From the NCBI GenBank assembly GCA_024280335.1, contig JAJRQI010000049.1, forward strand, positions 1-64,000: DNA of 64,000 bases, given 5' to 3'. A model generated the notes under the pieces. The model saw only the letters and a list, made by a program, of their open reading frames with translations, did no database searches and was not told the DNA's origin. The first letter of the stretch is position 1. Each line of letters opens with the position of its first letter. This DNA is from Deltaproteobacteria bacterium. GTDB taxonomy: Bacteria; Desulfobacterota; Desulfuromonadia; Desulfuromonadales; Geopsychrobacteraceae. Positions 1 to 9,220 of this stretch are shown one piece after another. A program made the translations under genes and the position numbers.

Positions 1-65
1 CGTGTCAGTGCCTCAAGATCCTTACGCTCCTGCTCAGTCAGTATAATTCGATATCTCGGTGGCAT
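1..65 (-). CDS. IS630-like transposase, N-terminal fragment (cut by window edge)
   Basis: Reading the minus strand from an ATG at 65, the first codons give MPPRYRIILTEQERKDLEAL and the frame stays open to base 1. An AAGGAGG ribosome binding site lies just upstream (around 71-77). This opening resembles the N-terminus of IS630-family transposases, which begin with a short basic stretch followed by an L-T-x-x-E-R-x-x-L-E helix. Only 21 residues are visible, so the family call is tentative; a different small DNA-binding protein is possible. The gene would continue to the left of the window. No terminal inverted repeat could be fixed in 66-137. Confidence 0.5.
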   Translation of the reverse strand, partial: MPPRYRIILTEQERKDLEALT

Positions 66-137
66 GGCAACCTCCTTGGGTTGCCGTAAGTATATATTAT
101 GCGCTAACGATTGCGAAGATTTAAATGTTACATGGTA

Positions 138-1274
138 CTAGCGGCCCGCCAGTTCTCTGGCGATGATATTGCGCTGGATCTCACTGGTCCCTTCATAGAC
201 CTGCAACACCTTGGCATCGCGGAACAGCTTTTCCACCGGATATTCCTTGCTGTAGCCGTAGCCGCCATAGACCTGCATCGTTTCGGTGGCGACCCACATC
301 ACCGCATCGCAGGCGAACGCCTTGGCACAGGAGGCCTGCAGGGTATTGCGCTTGTCCTGATCGGCCAGCCAGGCGGCCTGATAGGTCATCAGACGTGAAG
401 CTTCCATGCGCATCTGCATTTCGGCGATCTTGTGGGCGATCGCCTGGTGTTCGATGATTGGCACGCCGAAGGTCTTGCGTTCCAGCGCATATTCCAGCGA
501 CAGATCGATACAGCGCTGCATCAGTCCGAGGGCAAAACCGGCAACCATCGGCCGGGAGCCGTCGAAGGCCTGCATGGCGATCTTGAAGCCATCCCCCGCT
601 TGGCCGATCAGTGCCGATTCTGGGACCACCACGTCGTTCAGGAAAACCTCGGCGCTAAAACCCGCCTTCTGGCCCAACTTGGGAATCGGGTTGCCGACCT
701 CCAAGCCGGGCAGATCACGATCGACCAGGAAGAAACTCATGCCGCGATGACCGGCATCCGGATCGGTTTTCGCCAGGATGGTAAAGAACGAGGCATGGTT
801 GGCATTGGAGATCCAGACTTTGCTGCCGTTGAGCAGATACTCGTTGCCGCGTTTCACCGCGCGGGTCTGGATCCCCGCGACATCGGAACCGGCACAGGGC
901 TCGGTGACGGCGTAGGCGGCATATTCGCCAGCGACCAGTCGTCCCAGGCAGGTTTTCTTCTGCTCCCGGTTCGCCCCGATCAGCAGCACCTCGGTCGGCA
1001 GGGCATTGAGCATGATCCCGGCGCCGATGCCGACACAGCCCCAACAGAGCTGCTCGGTCACCAGAACATTTTCCAGGCAACCCAGACCGGGACCGCCATA
1101 CTCTTCCGGAACGGTGACATTCATCAGCCCCAGCTCCCAGGCCTGTTTATGGATCTCGGCCGGCCATTTCGCCTGCTCGTCATGCTCCGCTGAGCACGGA
1201 TAAATCTTTTTTTTGGCAAACTGCCTGGCGGTCTGTTGAATCAGGCGTTGTTCATCACTCAGTTGAAAGTCCAT
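138..1274 (-). CDS. acyl-CoA dehydrogenase (FAD-dependent)
   Basis: A 378-residue protein of the usual length for short/medium-chain acyl-CoA dehydrogenases, which make trans-2-enoyl-CoA and pass electrons to electron-transferring flavoprotein in the cytoplasm. The N-terminal helical domain starts MDFQLSDEQRLIQQTARQFA. The middle domain has the FAD/substrate motif AVTEPCAGSDVAG. The C-terminal domain ends with VYEGTSEIQRNIIAREL, in which Glu361 is the expected catalytic base. An AAGGAG site precedes the ATG. It is last in a minus-strand series after the acyl-CoA synthetase and two-component genes, 138 bases beyond the regulator, so it probably oxidises the CoA ester made by that synthetase. 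Substrate chain length or branching cannot be read from sequence. Confidence 0.93.
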   Translation of the reverse strand: MDFQLSDEQRLIQQTARQFAKKKIYPCSAEHDEQAKWPAEIHKQAWELGLMNVTVPEEYGGPGLGCLENVLVTEQLCWGCVGIGAGIMLNALPTEVLLIGANREQKKTCLGRLVAGEYAAYAVTEPCAGSDVAGIQTRAVKRGNEYLLNGSKVWISNANHASFFTILAKTDPDAGHRGMSFFLVDRDLPGLEVGNPIPKLGQKAGFSAEVFLNDVVVPESALIGQAGDGFKIAMQAFDGSRPMVAGFALGLMQRCIDLSLEYALERKTFGVPIIEHQAIAHKIAEMQMRMEASRLMTYQAAWLADQDKRNTLQASCAKAFACDAVMWVATETMQVYGGYGYSKEYPVEKLFRDAKVLQVYEGTSEIQRNIIARELAGR

Positions 1275-1412
1275 GCTGGTAATCTCCTTTTTCCGGTAGT
1301 AACGTCATGAAATAAAGATGGTCTTTAACGTAAAGATCAGGATGCGGACGGTCAACCGCTCTCTGTCCCCTTAGGGTTTTCCAGGCGTAACTCTGAGTCG
1401 CCAAGGTATTTC

Positions 1413-2051
1413 TTAGCGTCCCTCCAGCCACTGGACTGCGCTGCGGATCAGTTCCGAGCTGTTTTTTATCCCCAGCTTCTCTTTGATCCGATCGCGGTAG
1501 GTGGCGATCGTCTTCGGGCTCAGGTTCAGCCGCGCCGAAATTTCTTTGGTGGTCATCCCTTTGCCGAACAGTGTAAAAACCTCAAGTTCGCGGTCAGACA
1601 GCGTTTCCTCGTGAAAAATTGTTGGCGTCGATTGCTTGCCCACGGTTTTTGCCAGCAACTGGGAGGCGATCCGCGGGCTGACATAGATCTCCCCGGCAAA
1701 GACGGCGCGCAGCCCCTTGATGATCCGCTCGGTGGCTTCGTGCTTCATGATGTAGCCCCTGGCCCCGGCACGAATCGACCGCTCGGCGTAGAGGCTCTCT
1801 TCATGGGTCGAGAGCACCAGGATCGGCAGATCTTTTTTCCAGCCGCTCAAACTTTTGACCAATTCCAGACCGTTTCGGCCTTTTAGGGAGATGTCGACCA
1901 GCACCAGATCAGGCTCCAGACGCAGGATCTCGTGCCACGCCGTACCGATCTCTTCGGCCTCGCCGCAGACTTCCATGTCGGACTCGTCCTCGATGAAGTC
2001 GCGCAGTCCGTGGCGAAAGATGGGATGGTCCTCGACTAGATATATTCTCAC
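1413..2051 (-). CDS. NarL/LuxR-family response regulator
   Basis: 212 residues with a receiver domain (about 1-120; phospho-acceptor Asp53 in LVLVDISLKGRNG, acidic pair near residues 7-8, Lys in the IMKHE region) and a C-terminal LuxR-type helix-turn-helix (about 148-205; LSDRELEVFTLFGKGMTTKE and LNLSPKTIATYRDRI). This is the standard layout for NarL-type regulators. It begins 25 bases after the sensor kinase 2077-4302, so the two form a two-component pair. The upstream Liv transporter and acyl-CoA synthetase genes and the downstream acyl-CoA dehydrogenase are the likely targets. That link is inferred from position; no operator was identified. Confidence 0.93.
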   Translation of the reverse strand: MRIYLVEDHPIFRHGLRDFIEDESDMEVCGEAEEIGTAWHEILRLEPDLVLVDISLKGRNGLELVKSLSGWKKDLPILVLSTHEESLYAERSIRAGARGYIMKHEATERIIKGLRAVFAGEIYVSPRIASQLLAKTVGKQSTPTIFHEETLSDRELEVFTLFGKGMTTKEISARLNLSPKTIATYRDRIKEKLGIKNSSELIRSAVQWLEGR

Positions 2052-2076
2052 GATTACTTGCCTTTCTTCCGGGTTC

Positions 2077-4302
2077 TCAACTCTCCTGTCGCACCCGCAG
2101 CTTGACCCGGGTGCCGGCGACGTTTCCTGCGGTCACCTCCAGGCTGCCGCCGATCATCTGCGCGCGGAAGGTCATAATCTTCAAGCCCATTCCGCGCCTG
2201 TTCTGCTGATCGCGTAGTCCGCAGCCGTCATCAGCCACCTCGAAAATTGCCGTATCATCGACCACCGTGCAGTTTATCGACAGCTGTTCGGCGTCGGCAT
2301 GCTTGACGGCGTTGTTGAGTGCCTCCTGGACGATACGGTAGACGTGCACGGCAGTTGTGGTATCGAGGCAGACCGCTCCTTGCCACTCTACAGTGCAGGG
2401 GAGGTCAAAAACGGTCTCCACCATATCTCCCAGCTGGCGAAGGCTCATCTCCAGCCCTTCCTCGACCAGATGTACCGGAGAGAAGCCGCGTGACAGCGCC
2501 CTGGTTTTCGCGATTGCCTCGCTGATGACTCCCTGCACCTTATCGGCCTGCTTGTCGGCTTCTTCGAGATTATCGCTCAGCCTGCGCCGCAGAAGTTTGT
2601 ACATAACGTCAAGGCCGATAAGGTGAGGGACCAGATCATCGTGGAGATCTTGGCCGATTCTGATCCGATCGCGTTCATCGGCGTCGATGACCTCCCGTTC
2701 CAGAAGCTTGAATTCGCTGATATCCCGCAGGATAATGACACAACCGCCGACGCTGCCGCCACTCTCCCGGAAGGGTCCGCCACTCATGTTGACCGTCAAC
2801 TGCTCGCCCCCTCGGGTCACCCGCAGCGACTCTTCGTCGGCCATGACTGCCCCGTTGAGAAGACCGGCCAGGTGCCGCCGCGAGCGCTGTCGCTCCTCGG
2901 CGGGGACGAAGGCGCGCGCCGACTCGGCGGAAAAATCCTCCAGCGTCCAGCCGAAGAGCCGCGTGAAGGCCTGGTTCAGGTAGCTGACTTCGCCCGCCAG
3001 GCCGAGGACCATAATCGGATCGGGGGCCGCCTCCATAACGGCGCGATAGCGCTCCTGTGAGGAGCGCAGCTTTTGCTCCACCTGCAGTCGCTCACGCGCC
3101 TCCTGTCCGAGATCGGTCAGAAAGCGATCAAACTGAGCCGAAAGCTGATCGACCTCGTCGCGGCCATGAAAAACCTTGTCCGGCGGAGTTTTTGCGAGTC
3201 TGGCGACCAGTTGCCTGATCGGATCGGTGATTGAGCTACTGACCTGAATGGCGACCATCACCCCGATCAGCAGGCAAAACAGTCCCGCAGCAAGGGTGCG
3301 GTCTCTAATGACCTGCAGCGGTTCATAGAGGTCATCCAGGTAGGCAGAGGCGGCAACGATCCAGCCGACCTCGGGGATGAAATCGTAGACCACGATCTTC
3401 TGCCGCGGCTCCTTGTCACCGGGATTCTGCCACAGGTAGCGCTGCTGGCCGTGTTTCTCTTTGATCATGGTACTGAGAAACTGGTCGCTATCGGGAAGGG
3501 CGATCTCGAAAGCGTTTTTACCGTCCTGTGAAGGGCGGACAATCAAATTGCCGTTCAGGTCCATGACAAAAGAGTAGCCGCTTTTACCGAATTTTAGCGA
3601 CTTGACGCTCTGGCTGAAATCGTCGACGTTGACGAGCTTTTCGAACTCATCCCGATAGGCGGTCACCGAGACGATCCAGTCCCAGGGTTCGAAATAGCTC
3701 ATGTAGAGCGCCTTGGCTCTGGACTGCTTCTCGCCGGGGTTTTTCCACTGGTATTCCAGATATCCTTCTTTGCGCCGGACCTGCTCGGCGACAAAATCCT
3801 GTTCGGAGAAATCGATCCCGACCACCTTCGGCGACGGATGGACGGTGGCGACAGCCTGGCTGTTGACGCAGTAGATATAGCCGGTCTGGCCGATCGATTG
3901 GCTCAAAAGGATCTCTGTCGCCCGTTTTTGCGCCGCTGCTTCGGTCAGTTCACCGCGCAACTGTTCGGCATGCAGCAGGAGCAATATCTCCCGGTTGGAT
4001 TCAGCGACTGCGCGCAGGTTGCTTCTGATGGAAAGACGCACCGAAGTCTCTACCATATTTCTGATCGTCTCGGTGGTATTGCGGAGTTCGCTGATGAGAT
4101 GGTTTTCGAGACTTTCACGCATCACCGAGTAGGAGACAAACCAGGTGATCAGGGCAAAAGAGAGCAAAACCAGCATCGAGGTCAGGATAATTTTATAGCG
4201 AATCGGCAGTGCAGAGAAAAACCAGTTGCGGAGCATAGCGTCAGTGTACCCGTTTCCCTGGAAGAGATTTTCAGAACCGATTCTTACCAGCTCATCATAC
4301 AA
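2077..4302 (-). CDS. membrane sensor histidine kinase (Cache-HAMP-PAS-HisKA_3-HATPase)
   Basis: Domain order for 741 residues: transmembrane helix about 36-56; a large periplasmic Cache-type ligand region about 60-330 with two similar halves (WKNPGEKQSRAKALYMSYF and WQNPGDKEPRQKIVVYDFI); second membrane helix about 333-353; HAMP; PAS about 413-540; HisKA_3 dimerisation motif QDLHDDL with His554 as phospho-acceptor; and a HATPase_c domain ending near 738. Cache domains of this type commonly sense small organic acids, which suits the neighbouring uptake and activation genes. The first ATG (4302) lies 8 bases after the acyl-CoA synthetase but has no clear ribosome binding site. An internal ATG at 4236 (MLRNWFFSALPIRYK) starts just before the first membrane helix and is a plausible alternative start. 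Confidence 0.92.
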   Translation of the reverse strand: MYDELVRIGSENLFQGNGYTDAMLRNWFFSALPIRYKIILTSMLVLLSFALITWFVSYSVMRESLENHLISELRNTTETIRNMVETSVRLSIRSNLRAVAESNREILLLLHAEQLRGELTEAAAQKRATEILLSQSIGQTGYIYCVNSQAVATVHPSPKVVGIDFSEQDFVAEQVRRKEGYLEYQWKNPGEKQSRAKALYMSYFEPWDWIVSVTAYRDEFEKLVNVDDFSQSVKSLKFGKSGYSFVMDLNGNLIVRPSQDGKNAFEIALPDSDQFLSTMIKEKHGQQRYLWQNPGDKEPRQKIVVYDFIPEVGWIVAASAYLDDLYEPLQVIRDRTLAAGLFCLLIGVMVAIQVSSSITDPIRQLVARLAKTPPDKVFHGRDEVDQLSAQFDRFLTDLGQEARERLQVEQKLRSSQERYRAVMEAAPDPIMVLGLAGEVSYLNQAFTRLFGWTLEDFSAESARAFVPAEERQRSRRHLAGLLNGAVMADEESLRVTRGGEQLTVNMSGGPFRESGGSVGGCVIILRDISEFKLLEREVIDADERDRIRIGQDLHDDLVPHLIGLDVMYKLLRRRLSDNLEEADKQADKVQGVISEAIAKTRALSRGFSPVHLVEEGLEMSLRQLGDMVETVFDLPCTVEWQGAVCLDTTTAVHVYRIVQEALNNAVKHADAEQLSINCTVVDDTAIFEVADDGCGLRDQQNRRGMGLKIMTFRAQMIGGSLEVTAGNVAGTRVKLRVRQES

Positions 4303-4310
4303 TGACGGGC

Positions 4311-6116
4311 TTAATACAGCGCGTTTATTTCTGCCGCGTATTTGCTGTAAATCTTTGAGCGACGAATCTTCATGGTTGCCGTCACCTCGTCGTCGTCGTG
4401 GTCAAGCTCTTTGCTGAGCAGGTGAAATTTACGCACATTGGCGACCGGAGCCAGACCTTGGTTGGCGGTGGCGACCACTTCGCTGATGAGCTTGAACACC
4501 TCAGGGTTTTCCGTGAGGCTCTTGAAGGTGGTAAAGGCGATCTTTTTTTCTTCGGCCCAGGCCGCGACGCTCTCGTAGTCGATCTGGATTAATGCCGCGA
4601 TGAATTTTCGGCGGTCGCCGATGACGATACACTCTTTGATTAAGGGACTGGCCTTCTGCGCGTTCTCAATCTCGGAGGGCGAGAGGTTCTTGCCGCCCGC
4701 AGTAATCATAATATCCTTCAGCCGGTCGATAATCTTGAGGTTGTCGCCGACCCACTCGCCGACATCGCCACTGTGGTACCAACCGTCGACGATCGCCGCT
4801 GCGGTTGCTTCTGCGTCCTTATGATAACCCTTGAAAACATGCTCTCCCGAGACGAGGATTTCACCCTGTTCGGAGAGTTTGAGGTCGACAGATATCGCCG
4901 CGACGCCGACCGTGCCGGGCACAACATTATCGGCATTGTGGCAGGTCACCACCCCCGAGAGTTCTGTGGCCCCGTAGCCTTCGACCAGCGGGACGCCGAT
5001 GGTGCGGAAGAACCTGAAAACCTCCGGAGCGATCGGCGCTGCGCCGCTCATCGCCAGAGTCGCCTCTCTCAGGCCGAGGAAGTTCTGCAGGGCGCGGAAG
5101 ATGATCCAGTAAAAAAAGCTCAGTTTTGCTTTTTCGATCAGCGTCCACTGCGCGGGCATTTTACTGCGGATCGGCGCGCAGACGTTCATCCCCCAGCGGT
5201 AGATTCGTTGCCGCAGACCGCCGGCCTCGTTGACCTTGATGTGGATCTCCGAGTGCAGTTTCTCCCAGATTCTCGGTACGCCGAGGAAGTAGCTGGGGGC
5301 AATTTCGCGCAGATCTTTTTGCACGGTGCGGATGCTTTCACCGAAGCTCACCGTACAGCCCAGGTAGATCGGGCCGAAATTGGTCATGAACTGTTCGGCG
5401 ACGTGGCACAGCGGCAGGTAGGAGAGCGCGGTCGACTCCGGGGTCAGGGCGAGGCGGTCGATGGCGCCCCAGGCCCCGGCGCGGATGTTGCGGTAGCTGA
5501 TGATCGCCCCCTTGGGCTTGCCGGTTGAACCGGAAGTGTAGATCATCAGTGCTGCGTCATCCAGCGACTGCTGGTCGAGCATTGCGTCGACGCGGCCCGG
5601 GTGCTGTTTTTCGTAGGCCTCGCCCCGTGCGGCAAACGCCGCGAAGGAGATCAACAGTTCGCTTGTCTGGCTGGTGAGTCCGCGCATGTCGACGACGATG
5701 ATCTGCCTGATCTTCGGCAGTTCGCCGAGCGCTTCCAGGATCTTGTCGGCCTGCTCCTGATCTTCGCAGACGATGATTTCCACATCTGCGTGGCCGATCA
5801 CATAAGCAACTTCAGCAGTGGGGCTGGTCGGGTAAACTCCCACCGTGATGCAGGCGGCGATACCGGCACCCAGCTGGGAGATCACCCACTCTGCCTGGTT
5901 CTCGGAGAGGATTCCCACCTTGGCTCCGGGTTTGAGTCCGAGCGACAGAAGCCCCATCGCAAAATGTCCGGCGCGGCGGAAGTACTCCTGCCAGCTGCAG
6001 GGCTGCCAGATGCCGAAATTCTTTTGCCGCAACGCCGGTTTGGCGGGGATGCGCTGCGCCTGCTCCCGCAGCATCTGTGGGAGGGTCAATTCCGGAAGAG
6101 GATTCAGCACGCTCAT
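4311..6116 (-). CDS. long-chain-type acyl-CoA synthetase (AMP-forming)
   Basis: About 601 residues of the ANL superfamily, activating a carboxylic acid to its CoA ester through an acyl-adenylate. The phosphate-binding motif YTSGSTGKPKG lies near residue 190, VEGYGATEL in the middle, and WYHSGDVGEW then IDRLKDIMITAGGKNLSP mark the hinge region; the C-terminal domain is complete. Length and layout match bacterial AMP-forming long-chain acyl-CoA synthetases. The ATG at 6116 overlaps the livF stop (ATGA), suggesting translational coupling; an in-frame GTG at 6125 is an alternative. It is embedded in a Liv transporter operon, pointing to activation of the imported substrate. Fatty, branched or aromatic acids are all possible; the motifs do not settle which. 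Confidence 0.92.
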   Translation of the reverse strand: MSVLNPLPELTLPQMLREQAQRIPAKPALRQKNFGIWQPCSWQEYFRRAGHFAMGLLSLGLKPGAKVGILSENQAEWVISQLGAGIAACITVGVYPTSPTAEVAYVIGHADVEIIVCEDQEQADKILEALGELPKIRQIIVVDMRGLTSQTSELLISFAAFAARGEAYEKQHPGRVDAMLDQQSLDDAALMIYTSGSTGKPKGAIISYRNIRAGAWGAIDRLALTPESTALSYLPLCHVAEQFMTNFGPIYLGCTVSFGESIRTVQKDLREIAPSYFLGVPRIWEKLHSEIHIKVNEAGGLRQRIYRWGMNVCAPIRSKMPAQWTLIEKAKLSFFYWIIFRALQNFLGLREATLAMSGAAPIAPEVFRFFRTIGVPLVEGYGATELSGVVTCHNADNVVPGTVGVAAISVDLKLSEQGEILVSGEHVFKGYHKDAEATAAAIVDGWYHSGDVGEWVGDNLKIIDRLKDIMITAGGKNLSPSEIENAQKASPLIKECIVIGDRRKFIAALIQIDYESVAAWAEEKKIAFTTFKSLTENPEVFKLISEVVATANQGLAPVANVRKFHLLSKELDHDDDEVTATMKIRRSKIYSKYAAEINALY

Positions 6117-6934
6117 GACAGCCACCGTTTACGTCTTTTGTAGTGTTTGATCTCCCGGTAGCTCCGCTGTTCGCCATCCTTGCCGGAGGCCCCCAGATAG
6201 AATTCCCGGACATCCTCGTTGGCCATCAGCTCCTCGGCGGTTCCGTCAATCACCACCTTGCCGTGCTCCAGGATGTAGCCGTAGTCGGCAATCGACAGCG
6301 CGATCGCTGCATTCTGCTCGACCAGCAGGATCGAGGTGCCCTGCTCGCGATTGATCCGCACGATAATCCGAAAGATCTCTTCCACCAGCAGCGGCGCCAG
6401 CCCCAGCGAGGGTTCATCAAGCATCAACAGGTCGGGCTGGGCGACCAGCGCGCGCCCCAGGGCCAGCATCTGCTGCTCGCCTCCCGACAGATATCCGGCC
6501 AGGCCCTTGCTGCGCTCCTTGAGTCTCGGGAAATACTCATAGACCAAGTCAAAGCGTTTTTTGCCTGCAGCTTCGCTTTTATTCCGCTTCCCCCGGCAGG
6601 CGTAGGTCGAGGCGATAAGATTCTCCTCAACGGTGAGATCTTCGAAAACGTGGCGCCCCTCCATCACGTGGAAAAGGCCGCGGTGAACCAGCTTGTCGGG
6701 AGAATCCAGCTTCACCGAGCGGCCCTTGAAATTGATCTGCCCACCGATGACCTCCCCGTCTTCCAGATCCAGAAGCCCGGAGACCGATTTCAGGGTCGTC
6801 GATTTTCCCGCCCCGTTGGAGCCCAGGAGGGCGACGACGCCCCCCTGGGGAACCGAGAGGGAGAGGCCGCGTAACACCTGCACGGCCTGGTTGTAGACCA
6901 CCTCTATATTGTTGATTTCAAGAATAGTTTCCAT
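6113..6934 (-). CDS. livF: Liv-type ABC transporter ATP-binding protein (LivF-like)
   Basis: ATPase subunit of a branched-chain amino acid/amide/carboxylate-type ABC importer. Walker A GSNGAGKST is near residue 37, the signature LSGGEQQM near 150, and Walker B LLMLDEPSLGLAP follows. The LivF-specific ending HGKVVIDGTAEELMAN-DVREFYLG is present. The protein is 273 residues, longer than the usual 233-240, because of a basic tail after the normal end (REIKHYKRRKRWLS). It lies 7 bases from the binding protein and overlaps the acyl-CoA synthetase. Paired with LivG at 10099-10923, it would power the LivH/LivM permease. Confidence 0.93.
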   Translation of the reverse strand: METILEINNIEVVYNQAVQVLRGLSLSVPQGGVVALLGSNGAGKSTTLKSVSGLLDLEDGEVIGGQINFKGRSVKLDSPDKLVHRGLFHVMEGRHVFEDLTVEENLIASTYACRGKRNKSEAAGKKRFDLVYEYFPRLKERSKGLAGYLSGGEQQMLALGRALVAQPDLLMLDEPSLGLAPLLVEEIFRIIVRINREQGTSILLVEQNAAIALSIADYGYILEHGKVVIDGTAEELMANEDVREFYLGASGKDGEQRSYREIKHYKRRKRWLS

Positions 6935-6941
6935 TTTTTGA

Positions 6942-8120
6942 CTAATTTATCGTGATCGTTTCCGACACCGGCTCGTAGCGCCCCTTGGCGATATTGGCCC
7001 TGAAGATCCTGCCGACCGGGATGGAGTTATTGCGGAAGGTCACGGGAACCGAAGCGATGCCGCCGGTATCCCAGTTCTCGATGGCGTTGATGGTGGCGCG
7101 CAGATTCTCAGCCGTGAGCGGTTTGCCCGCGTCGAGGGTGCGACCGATCGCCTCGGCCCAGACCATCCCCTGGAACCAGCCGAACATGTAGAAGTTGGGG
7201 CGGGACGCCTTGTCGGGGTGAACTTTCAGATTGTAGGCGCGCATGGCGTCCCACTCTTTGCCGGGAGATTTTTCCATGTCAAAGTAGTTCAGGTGCATCA
7301 CACCCAGGTAGCCGTCGGCGCTCGGGCCGCCCTTCATGATCATCAGTTCGCTGGAAGACCAGTAGGTGCCCATGAACTTGGTTTTTAAGCCGAGGTCGCG
7401 CATCTGCTGCATGAACTCGTTGATCGGCGTCAGCACGTAACCGTGAAAGAGTACGTAGTCGGGATTTTTCCGGCGCAGTTTCAAAACGTCGGTGGTGACG
7501 TCGACGCTGCCGGATTTGGTGGTGATGACTTCAACCAGATCGAGGCCAAGTTCTTTGGCCTTGACCTTGGCGGCCTTAATCGGATCGTTGCCGAAGCCGC
7601 TGTCGCTGTGAACGATGGCGATTTTTGCTCCGGGCTGCTCATTAGCGGCGTGGGTCAGAAGAATCGCCATCTGGTCGGAGTAGCTGGGGCCGATGATGAA
7701 GGAGCGGGTGTAGGTGGCGGCATCGGTCAGGTTGGTGGCATAGGAGACGCCGCTCATCAGGGTGTTCTCGGTCGCTTTGAGCTCGGGGTTGATCGCCTTC
7801 ATGAAGCCGGTGCTGTCGCCGCTGTAGAATAAGGGCTTGTACTCAGCCTGAATTTTTTTGAAGGCCGCCACCGAACAGTCCACTTTATAGCCGCAGTCTT
7901 CAAACACGTGCTTGATTTTGTGCCCTCTGATCCCGCCGTTTTCATTGGTGTAATTGAAGTAATCGACGATCCCTTCGTGAAGTTCGCCGCCGGCGAAGCC
8001 GAAGACACCGGTGATCAGGGCCGTCTCGCCGAAGACGATTTCATCTTCTGCCAGCGCGCTGCTGAAGCACAGCGCCAACGAGAGTAACGCGACGGCCAAT
8101 CCTGCTAACATTTTTTTCAT
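6942..8120 (-). CDS. Liv-type ABC transporter periplasmic substrate-binding protein
   Basis: About 392 residues. I chose the ATG at 8120 because it opens a clear signal peptide (MKKMLAGLAVALLSLALCFS, cleavage near SALAED) and has AAAAAGGAG upstream; the longer frame to 8240 would put 40 odd residues before it. The mature part is a type I periplasmic binding fold of the LivJ/LivK family (Peripla_BP_6), with VFGETALITGVFGFAGGELH at the front and FEDCGYKVDCSVAAFKKIQA after it. It delivers ligand to LivH/LivM. The adjacent acyl-CoA synthetase and dehydrogenase favour a carboxylic acid rather than an amino acid as ligand, but this is inference. Confidence 0.92.
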   Translation of the reverse strand: MKKMLAGLAVALLSLALCFSSALAEDEIVFGETALITGVFGFAGGELHEGIVDYFNYTNENGGIRGHKIKHVFEDCGYKVDCSVAAFKKIQAEYKPLFYSGDSTGFMKAINPELKATENTLMSGVSYATNLTDAATYTRSFIIGPSYSDQMAILLTHAANEQPGAKIAIVHSDSGFGNDPIKAAKVKAKELGLDLVEVITTKSGSVDVTTDVLKLRRKNPDYVLFHGYVLTPINEFMQQMRDLGLKTKFMGTYWSSSELMIMKGGPSADGYLGVMHLNYFDMEKSPGKEWDAMRAYNLKVHPDKASRPNFYMFGWFQGMVWAEAIGRTLDAGKPLTAENLRATINAIENWDTGGIASVPVTFRNNSIPVGRIFRANIAKGRYEPVSETITIN

Positions 8121-8175
8121 CCTGTCCGACTCCTTTTTGTCTGGGGGAATGGAAATGAAACGGGCATCGTTTATG

Positions 8176-9219
8176 CTACGTCTTAAAAGGCCAAAGCCGG
8201 AAAAAGCGCTGGATTTTTCTCCAGATCTCCGCCAGACCATGAGGTTCGAAGAGGAGGAAACCGACGATAAGGATGCCGAAGACGACCCCTTTCATCGGTG
8301 CAAGATGAACCTGGGCGTTGGCAATGATCGGCTCCAGCAACAGGGTCAGTACTTTCAGCATTTCTGGGACCAGAGTCATGAAGGCCGCGCCGAGAATCGG
8401 ACCCAGAATCGTTCCCATCCCGCCGACAATGATCGCCGCGAGGTAGAAAATAGAAACCTCCAGCGGGAAGCTCTCCGGGGTAATCACCTTGAAAAAATAG
8501 GCCCACAACGCGCCTGCGCAGCCCGCGTAGAAAGAACTCAGGCCGAAGGACAGCAGCTTGTATCTGAGCAGATTCACGCCCAGCACTTCGGCCGAGATGT
8601 CGCGATCGCGGACCGCGATAAAGGCTCTGCCGATGCGCGTGCGTAGCAGATTGCGCGCACCTGTCACCGCGATCAAGGCCAGCGGGATGATCACGAAGTA
8701 CAGCTTGAAGTCGCTGTCCAGTTCCATGCCGAACAGCTTGGCATGCTGTAGATTCAGCCCCAGGTTGCCTGCGGTTACCGACTCCCAGTGGACGAAGACG
8801 AAATGCAGGATGACGCTTGCCGCCATGGTTGCAATCGCAAGGTAGAGCCCCTTTACGCGCAACGAGGGGAGGCCGACGATGACACCCACCAGCGCGGTCA
8901 AGAGACCGGCAAGCGGTAGCGTCACCGCCAAGGAAAGTGCGAACTGATTGGCCAGCCACACCGAAGTATAGGCACCGACCCCCATGAAGGCTCCCTGGCC
9001 GAGGGAGATTTGTCCGGTCAGGCCGACGAGGATATTGAGCCCGGTGGCGCTGATAACCGCGATGCCGATCAGGCAGCCCAAAAACAGCAGGTAGGGACTG
9101 ACGACAAAGGGAAACGCCAGCAGGCAGGCGAGCAATATCCCCATCCAGACCCGCTGGGTCCGGGTGCGAAATATCGCCTCATCGTCGCTATATGAGGAAA
9201 CAGCGTCAGCGATTCTCAT
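8176..9219 (-). CDS. livM: Liv-type ABC transporter permease (LivM-like)
   Basis: 347 residues with eight or more hydrophobic segments and the LivM signatures GLTGQISLGQGAFMGVGAYT (about 65-85) and GGMGTILGPILGAAF near the C-terminus. It pairs with LivH to form the inner-membrane channel. It sits one base after livH and 55 bases before the binding-protein start, so these genes are co-transcribed. The C-terminus is basic and cytoplasmic in character (WRKIQRFFRLWPFKT). Nothing is truncated. Confidence 0.93.
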   Translation of the reverse strand: MRIADAVSSYSDDEAIFRTRTQRVWMGILLACLLAFPFVVSPYLLFLGCLIGIAVISATGLNILVGLTGQISLGQGAFMGVGAYTSVWLANQFALSLAVTLPLAGLLTALVGVIVGLPSLRVKGLYLAIATMAASVILHFVFVHWESVTAGNLGLNLQHAKLFGMELDSDFKLYFVIIPLALIAVTGARNLLRTRIGRAFIAVRDRDISAEVLGVNLLRYKLLSFGLSSFYAGCAGALWAYFFKVITPESFPLEVSIFYLAAIIVGGMGTILGPILGAAFMTLVPEMLKVLTLLLEPIIANAQVHLAPMKGVVFGILIVGFLLFEPHGLAEIWRKIQRFFRLWPFKT

Positions 9220-9220
9220 C

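Noticed and set aside
8121-8240. An earlier start for the binding-protein gene
   Set aside because: It would place about 40 unrelated residues ahead of a clear signal peptide; the ATG at 8120 has a strong ribosome binding site.
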